Below are positions 1 through 4,680 of a DNA stretch of 6,914 nt, piece by piece. How positions within the stretch are numbered: position 1 is the first letter of the stretch; each line of letters starts with the position of its first letter. This DNA is from Mucilaginibacter sp. GTDB lineage: Bacteria > Bacteroidota > Bacteroidia > Sphingobacteriales > Sphingobacteriaceae. The notes beneath the pieces are model-generated. The model worked only from the letters and a program-made list of their open reading frames with translations. It did no database searches and had not been told where the DNA came from. The translations under genes were made by a program, and so were the position numbers. The DNA is taken from NCBI GenBank assembly GCA_014376655.1, contig JACMRC010000062.1:1-6914 (forward strand), in the 5' to 3' direction.

Positions 1-110
1 GAGGTAAAAATATCAGCAAACTTACGGTTGGCGGAAAGCCCCTTAAAGGATGGTTTATTAACTATGATGATATGAGTAAAGGTAAAGCGCTGGATATTTA
101 TACAAAATAA
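1..110 (+). CDS. C-terminal end of a truncated gene, possibly a GH92-like glycosidase
   Basis: The reading frame starting at base 3 is open from the window edge to TAA at 108-110 and gives 35 residues. It includes the stretch LTVGGKPLKGWFINYDDM and ends LDIYTK. The pattern of a beta-strand, then N/G-GKP-L, an aromatic plus I, a D-D-M helix start, and KG-x-L resembles the last beta-sandwich segment of family GH92 alpha-mannosidases, where a similar 'NGK...I...D(I/L)xKGG.L.F' motif occurs. That match is from memory of the family and the fragment is short, so another secreted carbohydrate-active enzyme is equally possible. The gene is the last of its transcription unit, because a strong hairpin terminator follows 28 bases after the stop. 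Confidence 0.4.
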   Translation, partial: GKNISKLTVGGKPLKGWFINYDDMSKGKALDIYTK

Positions 111-138
111 TAGTACGAGTTTACTCATTAAGCTAACT

Positions 139-180
139 AAAGTAAAAGCCTCAAATTGAAAGATTTGAGGCTTTTACTTT
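139..180. terminator. Perfect 18-bp stem-loop terminator, probably bidirectional
   Basis: The left arm at 139-156 (aaagtaaaagcctcaaat) is exactly complementary to the right arm at 163-180 (atttgaggcttttacttt), with a six-base loop tgaaag at 157-162. The outer arms are A-rich on the left and T-rich on the right, so the hairpin has a U-rich 3' side in both directions. It lies 28 bases past the upstream stop codon and ends 37 bases before the next start, so it separates the truncated upstream gene from the DUF4287 gene. Confidence 0.9.
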
Positions 181-217
181 TACCCAATATTTATAACTTA
201 GCGTAAACAACCATACA

Positions 218-448
218 ATGAGCGTTATAAACCTAACGGCCTATTTTGAGACCATAAAAAAGAAAACAGGTAAAACTTTGGCAGACTTCAAAACGCAAGC
301 GGAGCAGAAAGGCTTAATGGCCGATGGCGTACTTAAGCCAACCGTAAAAGCAACCGAAGTTTTTAATTGGCTTAAGGACGAATATGGGTTGGGCCGCGGC
401 CACGGCATGGCTATTTATCATAGTTTAAGGGACGGGTTAGAATATTAG
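218..448 (+). CDS. Small DUF4287-family protein
   Basis: This 76-residue protein fits the short DUF4287 family along its whole length. An N-terminal helix (AYFETIKKKTGKTLADF, about residues 8-24) is followed by a helix around QAEQKGLM, a lysine-rich turn (VLKPTVKATE), a helix with VFNWLKDEYGLG, and the characteristic GRGHGMAIYHSL near residues 59-70. DUF4287 proteins are small cytoplasmic, mostly helical proteins with no assigned biochemical role. There is no signal peptide or membrane segment. The gene stands alone: a strong terminator lies upstream and 229 bp separate it from the next gene. The start is the only sensible ATG, preceded by the A-rich sequence aaccatacaatg rather than a Shine-Dalgarno site, as usual in Bacteroidota. 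I see no good TAnnTTTG promoter upstream. Confidence 0.88.
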   Translation: MSVINLTAYFETIKKKTGKTLADFKTQAEQKGLMADGVLKPTVKATEVFNWLKDEYGLGRGHGMAIYHSLRDGLEY

Positions 449-500
449 TGCTACCATCTAAATAGTAAAATATAATTTATGCACTGATATTGACATTCGC

Positions 501-589
501 AAAAGTATGCTGCTTAACTGTCGGCGGTTGGACTTATACAAAAATACAAAAAATACCAAGGAAATAAAATTGCTTATGCGATTTCCCTG
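501..589 (+). promoter_or_regulatory. Three-block leader of the kinase gene, shared with the 4261 operon leader
   Basis: Three short blocks lie in order: aaaagtatg at 501-509, atacaaaaatac at 536-547, and gcgatttccctg at 578-589. The same three blocks, slightly varied, occur in the same order and orientation before the operon starting at 4261 (aaaagtatg 3861-3869, atacaaaagtac 3895-3906, acgatttcccctg 3958-3970). The 12-bp third block also occurs exactly, inverted, in the response-regulator leader (3611-3622). A common regulator-binding or promoter element is the simplest reading. This is inference from shared sequence; no known operator consensus was recognised. Confidence 0.4.
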
Positions 590-593
590 AAGA

Positions 594-637
594 TAACTTA
601 CCGGCGTGAGCAATGCTCCAAAAAAATCGCTAAGTTA
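594..637. repeat. Nested inverted repeats in the kinase 5' leader
   Basis: Outer arms taactta (594-600) and taagtta (631-637) enclose a tight palindrome gagca-a-tgctc (608-618). A competing pairing is gcgattt (578-584) with aaatcgc (624-630), which would bring in the shared 12-bp motif. The structure lies 41-84 bases before the kinase start and could be an mRNA leader fold or a protein-binding dyad. Arms this short can occur by chance. Confidence 0.25.
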
Positions 638-677
638 GCACACCTAAAATTTAAACTACAAAATACCCTGCCCCTGC

Positions 678-2774
678 ATGAATATTCTATTTGTTCGCGT
701 TATTTCTATTTTTCTTTTTATCATTTCCTCAAATACCATTTTTGCCCAATCAGATTTAATAAAAGATGCCGGTTACCTGGCCATACAAAAGATACAAATA
801 GATTCAGTACGAACGGAGCGATTGATTGTGTACCTCGGTAAATCTATTACTGAAAAATCAGTAACCGCAAATCAAATCAGTAAAGTTCTGTTTCATTCTG
901 CCCGTAAAAATGGTGATAGCTTAATGGTTGGAAAATTATATGCTACCTCGGGTTTTGCTTATTTATCCCTCGGTCAATTTGATCAGGCATATTTTTATTA
1001 TTCTGCCGCGATACCTCTGATACAGAAATATGGAAAGCCGGAGCAGCTTATAAAAACTCACGAAGATATTTCCTGGATACAAATACAACTTACCGACTAC
1101 AAAAGAGCTGAATCTTCACTCTCGTCGGCGTTAGCGCTTGGCAACCGTTACCAGTTAAATGATAAGCTGGGCGAAGTTTATGACCATTATGGTGTATTAA
1201 GTTATACCCAGCAAAAATTCGAACAGTCCATTGCCTATTATCGCACTGCATTGCACTACAATAGAAGATATGGTACAAAGCTTAGCCAGGTTAATGATTT
1301 GAACAATATCGCGATAAGCCAGCAAAAGTTAGGGTCTTTTCCGGAGGCCTTAAAAACGTTATTGCGCGCTAAGGCGCTATCCGATTCCTTAAATAACAAC
1401 TACTTCAAACAAGCTATTTTACAAAACATAAGTGAAGTAGCATACAACAGCCATGATTATAAAACGGCCCAAACGTATATATTACAAGCAATGGAAAGTT
1501 CCAAAACAAACGGAGATATTGTTTTGCAACCCGGTTTAATAAGATTACTCAAAAATACACATGATAAAGTAGGCGACTATAAAACTGCGCTAATGTATGC
1601 CGACTCACTTGCAGAGATCTATGGACGAATGTATGCGAAAGAAAAAATAGACGCTACCAGCGAAATGGAAATTAAATACCAAACAGCTTTAAAGGATGAT
1701 AAGTTGGCAGAGCAAGCCCTTTTGGCGGCGAAGCAGGAACAGGAGATGGCAGCAAAACAACATCAGTTAGCGTTAAATAACAAAGAAAATGAGATAAAAA
1801 GGCTTGCATTATTACGCAAGCAAGGTCAGCTTCAAAATGAAAATATACGACAAGCGGCATTAAGCGAAAAAAAGGAACTTTTATTTCAAATTAACAGTCA
1901 AAAGAATAGTAAGAGAATAGCGTTTCAGCAGAAGGTTATCAGTTCGGGCGAGACCTTTAAAGGCGTACTGACCATGACCTTAGGTTTTATTGTTTTGATA
2001 ACAATTATATTGTTTTACAATTATAATAAAAGTAAAAAACTGAACGGTATCATCTTAGCGCAAAAGACCGATTTGGAAGTTACCGGCCAGGTTAAAGATA
2101 TGTTATTCAGTGCAGTTAGTCATGATATGCGTTCGCCTATTAATACACTCATCGCATTTACACAATTATTAGATTTTGGCGATGTAACGGCACATAGTAT
2201 GCAGATGTATGCGTTTGAACTTAAAAAAACGCTCGGTCACACATCCGCATTAATGGAAAACCTATTAAATTGGTCGTTAAGCCAGATGAAAGGGTTTAAG
2301 CTACAAATTCAGCTGATTGATGTGTCTGTTAAGGTTAACAACGCTATTGACATTTTAACAGAACAGGCCATGCAAAAAGGAATAACTATCCAGAATGCTG
2401 TTCCGTCGGGTACGTTGATTATGGCTGACAGCAATATGCTGCAACTGGTGCTTAGAAACCTGTTAAGTAATGCGATAAAATTTACCAATGATAAGGGGAT
2501 GGTGATAATAAGTGCGAAAAATAACGGGGCAGATGTTACGATATCCGTGCGTGATAATGGTATAGGTATGCCAGAAAAAAACGTAAACGAGTTTAATGCG
2601 GAAAACTACATCCGGTTTTCAGACAGTTCGCCGGGTACAAATAACGAGAAGGGAACGGGGCTTGGATTGATGTTATGCAAAAATTTCACCGCTTTAATGA
2701 ATGGCAAACTACAAGTTGAAAGCAAAATTGGCCATGGAAGTTTATTTTCATTAACTCTTCCTAACACAGTTTAA
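678..2774 (+). CDS. TPR-containing periplasmic sensor histidine kinase
   Basis: This 698-residue protein is a membrane sensor kinase. Residues 1-24 are a signal peptide (hydrophobic core ISIFLFIISS, cleavage after IFAQ). About six TPR-like helical pairs follow at roughly 85-118, 125-158, 164-198, 205-238, 244-278 and 286-316, then a charged Q/K/E-rich coiled coil at about 317-425. One membrane helix spans about 429-447. The cytoplasmic part has a HisKA H-box (SHDMRSP, phosphoacceptor His482) and a HATPase_c domain with N-box (NLLSNAIKF, Asn594/Asn598), G1 box (DNGIGM, Asp626) and G2 box (GTGLGL, 659-664). All key catalytic residues are present, so it should be active. TPR regions of this type are thought to sense protein or envelope signals, but the ligand is unknown. 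It has no fused receiver and meets the LytTR regulator tail to tail 5 bp downstream, its most likely partner by proximity. The ATG at 678 gives a clean signal peptide. Confidence 0.93.
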   Translation: MNILFVRVISIFLFIISSNTIFAQSDLIKDAGYLAIQKIQIDSVRTERLIVYLGKSITEKSVTANQISKVLFHSARKNGDSLMVGKLYATSGFAYLSLGQFDQAYFYYSAAIPLIQKYGKPEQLIKTHEDISWIQIQLTDYKRAESSLSSALALGNRYQLNDKLGEVYDHYGVLSYTQQKFEQSIAYYRTALHYNRRYGTKLSQVNDLNNIAISQQKLGSFPEALKTLLRAKALSDSLNNNYFKQAILQNISEVAYNSHDYKTAQTYILQAMESSKTNGDIVLQPGLIRLLKNTHDKVGDYKTALMYADSLAEIYGRMYAKEKIDATSEMEIKYQTALKDDKLAEQALLAAKQEQEMAAKQHQLALNNKENEIKRLALLRKQGQLQNENIRQAALSEKKELLFQINSQKNSKRIAFQQKVISSGETFKGVLTMTLGFIVLITIILFYNYNKSKKLNGIILAQKTDLEVTGQVKDMLFSAVSHDMRSPINTLIAFTQLLDFGDVTAHSMQMYAFELKKTLGHTSALMENLLNWSLSQMKGFKLQIQLIDVSVKVNNAIDILTEQAMQKGITIQNAVPSGTLIMADSNMLQLVLRNLLSNAIKFTNDKGMVIISAKNNGADVTISVRDNGIGMPEKNVNEFNAENYIRFSDSSPGTNNEKGTGLGLMLCKNFTALMNGKLQVESKIGHGSLFSLTLPNTV

Positions 2775-2779
2775 GGGGC

Positions 2780-3544
2780 TCAGTCTGCGGAGCGGGCCAA
2801 CATCGTGTGGCTCACTATCAAATCATACACATCTTGCCTTGCCACAGCACTTATTGGGATAACCTGGCTATTTGATAACTTAACCTCGTTTGATCCGATG
2901 GTGATTATATGGTTAAGGTTTACAATGTATTGCTTGTGTATGCGTTTAAAAATGCCCCCAGGTAAATGTTTTTCCATTTTTTTAAGATTTACGAGCGTAA
3001 CATGTTTACCGGCTGCGGTAAATACAGTTGAGTAATCGCCTAAACTTTCAATGTAAAAGACATCATCATAGCTTATTCTTGTTAACGCATTGTTTTCTTT
3101 GATGAAAAAGTATTTCGCTTGTATGCTTTTATCAACCTGAAACAGTTCTTCGCTGTTATCTATTTTATCGTTGAACGCCTTTTTCAATTCCAAATATTCT
3201 ACAGCCTTATTTACCGCCTTGTAAAACCGCTCGAATGTTAAAGGTTTAACAATAAAATCTATAACGTCAAGATTGAACCCTTCAATGGCATATTCAACGT
3301 GCGATGTGATGAAAATTATCACCGGAGGATGCTTTAAGCTCCTAACCAGGCTCAATCCCGAAAGGTTCGGCATATCAATATCAGAAAATAAAACATCTAT
3401 CTGTTCGGTCGCCAAAACCTTAGCGGCCTCAAATCCGTCATCGCAAACAGCAACAAGGTGTAGGCTGTCTATTTTACTCAGGTATTTGACAATAAGATCC
3501 CGGTCAATCAGGTTGTCGTCTGCAACGAGACATCGATAGCGCAT
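2780..3544 (-). CDS. LytTR-family response regulator (receiver + LytTR DNA-binding domain)
   Basis: This 254-residue protein is a LytR/AlgR-type transcription factor. The receiver domain (about 3-120) has the acidic pair Asp9/Asp10 (VADDN), phosphoacceptor Asp55 (LFSDIDMP), the switch Thr80 (FITS) and Lys100 (VKP), so it looks competent for phosphorylation. The LytTR domain (about 145-248) shows the family landmarks: a strand YFFIK, DDVFYIESLGDYS, a LKKMEKHLP helix, FKRIHKQYIVNL, and a C-terminal V-I-P-I-S motif. LytTR domains contact DNA as beta-strands and usually bind direct repeats one or two helical turns apart. The gene converges on the kinase with 5 bp between stops and no terminator between. 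Its leader (3545 onward) carries the 12-bp motif shared with the kinase leader and faces the repeat array at 3681-3783. The ATG at 3544 begins directly at the receiver's first strand. Confidence 0.94.
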   Translation of the reverse strand: MRYRCLVADDNLIDRDLIVKYLSKIDSLHLVAVCDDGFEAAKVLATEQIDVLFSDIDMPNLSGLSLVRSLKHPPVIIFITSHVEYAIEGFNLDVIDFIVKPLTFERFYKAVNKAVEYLELKKAFNDKIDNSEELFQVDKSIQAKYFFIKENNALTRISYDDVFYIESLGDYSTVFTAAGKHVTLVNLKKMEKHLPGGIFKRIHKQYIVNLNHIITIGSNEVKLSNSQVIPISAVARQDVYDLIVSHTMLARSAD

Positions 3545-3610
3545 AGTTTGTAATAAGGAAAGTAAAGGTAAAAAAATAAACTAAAACGATTGATATTAAT
3601 TATAAACCAA

Positions 3611-3622
3611 CAGGGAAATCGC
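3611..3622 (-). promoter_or_regulatory. Shared 12-bp motif in the response-regulator leader
   Basis: Read on the minus strand this is gcgatttccctg, identical to 578-589 before the kinase gene and nearly identical to acgatttcccctg (3958-3970) before the operon at 4261. It lies 67-78 bases upstream of the response-regulator start in the sense orientation for that gene. In all three places it stands in a 5' leader, in the same orientation as the downstream gene, and follows a TTA-containing stretch. It is a candidate operator or conserved leader element; the function is inferred. Confidence 0.4.
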
Positions 3623-3680
3623 TTTTAACTTTACCTTTGGGTTGTTGTTACTTCTCTTCGGGCTACGTGTGAAACCGCTT

Positions 3681-3783
3681 TACCACATTTTATCACACCA
3701 TATCACGCGATTATTACACGAAATCACGCAATATCACGCGGTTATCGCACTATATCACGCGGTTATTACACAATTTCACAGTG
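3681..3783. repeat. Ten-unit array of 10-11 bp repeats in helical phase
   Basis: Ten consecutive units cover 103 bp: taccacattt 3681, tatcacacca 3691, tatcacgcgat 3701, tattacacga 3712, aatcacgcaa 3722, tatcacgcggt 3732, tatcgcacta 3743, tatcacgcggt 3753, tattacacaa 3764 and tttcacagtg 3774. The consensus is about TATCACGCGGT and the mean spacing 10.3 bp, close to one turn of B-DNA. Units also pair into 21-bp double units (3701-3721, 3732-3752, 3753-3773), the last two of which match at 18 of 21 positions. The array lies between the divergent response-regulator and secreted-protein genes. An operator array or a bent or architectural DNA element fits best. It is not CRISPR, because there are no spacers and the period is too short. 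Confidence 0.85.
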
Positions 3784-3788
3784 TAATA
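3764..3788. repeat. 8-bp inverted repeat at the right edge of the array
   Basis: Arms tattacac (3764-3771) and gtgtaata (3781-3788) are perfectly complementary around a 9-base centre. The left arm is part of the ninth array unit; the right arm extends just past the tenth, so the phased array ends in a dyad. This could be where a dimeric protein caps the array, or simply a by-product of the repeats. Confidence 0.45.
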
Positions 3789-3860
3789 TTTAACTTAAAT
3801 AGCTGTATATTAACACAATAACCTAAAGAAATACGTTTATGTAATGAATTTGTCTCCGGA

Positions 3861-3978
3861 AAAAGTATGGTACCGGGCCAAGCTGAAGTGAGCCATACAA
3901 AAGTACCAAATAAAACACTAAATAACAAAAAATGGCAGCTTTGAACGATGGGTTTAGACGATTTCCCCTGTATAAACC
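3861..3978 (+). promoter_or_regulatory. Three-block leader element upstream of the secreted-protein operon
   Basis: Blocks aaaagtatg (3861-3869), atacaaaagtac (3895-3906) and acgatttcccctg (3958-3970) match the kinase leader in order and orientation. The first two blocks are 34 bp apart here and 35 bp in the kinase leader. The second and third are 63 bp apart here and 42 bp there, a difference of 21 bp. The third block sits inside a dyad of ggttta (3951-3956) and taaacc (3973-3978). The element starts about 400 bases before the ATG at 4261, so either the transcript has a long leader or this is an upstream activating region. Confidence 0.4.
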
Positions 3979-4184
3979 AACTGCTTTTTTCGATTAAAGT
4001 AAATATTAAATCTGTTTTCTTATTGTAGTCGTCAACGAAAACTATTTTTTGAGGTCTTGGATTTCAAAACCCAATTTTCAGGTCATCGACGATTATTACG
4101 GGCATGTCTACTGTAAGCGGCCTCTCATCGATTAGTTAAAAATAAGTGAAACTTTTACTGAATTTTTATAAGCTAATATACTAA

Positions 4185-4220
4185 CTGTATGCACTGCTGA
4201 TTGAATATAAGTACATACAG
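4185..4220. repeat. 7-bp inverted repeat upstream of the secreted-protein operon
   Basis: Arms ctgtatg (4185-4191) and catacag (4214-4220) are complementary across a 22-base loop and end 40 bases before the ATG at 4261. It could be a dyad operator or an mRNA leader hairpin. The short arms and long loop make chance a real possibility. Confidence 0.22.
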
Positions 4221-4260
4221 CATTTTAATGTTCTGAACCCCACAATTTAAATTAAAAAAA

Positions 4261-4647
4261 ATGAAAAAAACCTCCGCAAATTCAATGGTAACAAAGAAGC
4301 TAATGCTGCTTGTCAGTGTTATCTTATTTTGTTTTACCACAGCGAGCTGGGCCCAAACGGCTCCGCTACCCACTGACAATCCAATTAAAGTAGCTGCACC
4401 TCATTTGCCTTTAATGGTTAGGCATAGTGGGACCGGCAAAGTATTTTATGGCGATGCTTATAACTACAAAGCCGAAAATGCAACTGTAATGAAGCAATGG
4501 ATGACTGACTATTCTGCAGAGGTTTCAACTTATAAAGCAGCTATTGATAAGTATTTAAAGGAAACTGATGTAACCCTTTTGGCCGATGATAAAAAAGGAG
4601 TTTACTACGATCTGAAGAACCAGTGGGCTATGATTAGCCAATTATAG
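4261..4647 (+). CDS. Small secreted protein of unknown function
   Basis: I do not recognise a family for this 128-residue protein. Residues 1-31 form a signal peptide: a basic start, the hydrophobic core LMLLVSVILFCF, and a likely signal peptidase I site after SWA, giving a mature N-terminus QTAPLPTD. Cys24 is inside the core and lacks a lipobox, so it is not a lipoprotein. The mature part of about 97 residues has no cysteine. It begins proline-rich (to about 50), then has a YNYK segment and a predicted amphipathic helix around 72-101 (VMKQWMTDYSAEVSTYKAAI), and ends QWAMISQL. Met9 is an alternative start that would leave a more typical signal length; Met1 is preferred for its A-rich upstream tract. 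The stop is only 33 bp before the large surface-protein start, with no terminator, so the two are probably co-transcribed. A periplasmic or surface accessory role is inference. Confidence 0.8.
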   Translation: MKKTSANSMVTKKLMLLVSVILFCFTTASWAQTAPLPTDNPIKVAAPHLPLMVRHSGTGKVFYGDAYNYKAENATVMKQWMTDYSAEVSTYKAAIDKYLKETDVTLLADDKKGVYYDLKNQWAMISQL

Positions 4648-4680
4648 ATCGATTCATCAATATTAATGTAAAAAATAAAC

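Larger units (their letters stand above)
3545..4260. other. 716-bp divergent intergenic regulatory region
   Basis: This gap separates the minus-strand response regulator from the plus-strand secreted-protein operon, so both promoters should lie in it. It is AT-rich and holds no convincing gene. From left to right it contains the inverted 12-bp shared motif (3611-3622), the ten-unit phased repeat array (3681-3783), an 8-bp inverted repeat (3764-3788), the three-block leader (3861-3970), a pair of imperfect direct repeats (gtcgtcaacga 4028-4038, gtcatcgacga 4082-4092) and a 7-bp inverted repeat (4185-4220). I looked for the Bacteroidota TTG / TAnnTTTG promoter and found no full match on either strand; tattttttg at 4042-4050 is a poor, mis-spaced candidate. 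Confidence 0.75.

Noticed and set aside
447..485. Hairpin agtgc...gcact after the DUF4287 gene as a terminator
   Set aside because: Only five base pairs with a 29-base loop and no T-tract.
1090..1860. Minus-strand open frames of about 62 codons inside the kinase gene
   Set aside because: They are antisense shadows of the TPR and coiled-coil coding region.
2805..3539. Plus-strand open frames of 76 and 88 codons inside the response-regulator gene
   Set aside because: They lie antisense to a complete, well-conserved receiver/LytTR protein and encode nothing recognisable.
3681..3783. CRISPR array
   Set aside because: Units are only 10-11 bp, directly adjacent and degenerate, with no spacers and no cas genes.
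3669..3833. A plus-strand frame through the repeat array that would encode heptad-like YHAVI repeats, with GTG as possible start
   Set aside because: Units of 10 and 11 bp alternate without regard to codons, there is no ATG or leader signal, and the periodicity is better explained at the DNA level.
4024..4050. Possible Bacteroidota promoter: ttg near 4024 with tattttttg at 4042
   Set aside because: The -7-like box has an extra base and the spacing of about 15 bp is too short for the TTG / TAnnTTTG consensus.
3776..4066. A minus-strand frame free of stops for 95 codons under the operon leader, including a stretch reading IVFVDDYN that looks like a receiver start
   Set aside because: It has no ATG, the resemblance stops after about ten residues, and the rest shows no domain. 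The two VDD-like readings come from the imperfect repeats at 4028 and 4082.
4173..4379. Minus-strand frame of 68 codons overlapping the start of the small secreted protein gene
   Set aside because: It covers the leader and signal-peptide region antisense and has low-complexity hydrophobic content with no domain.
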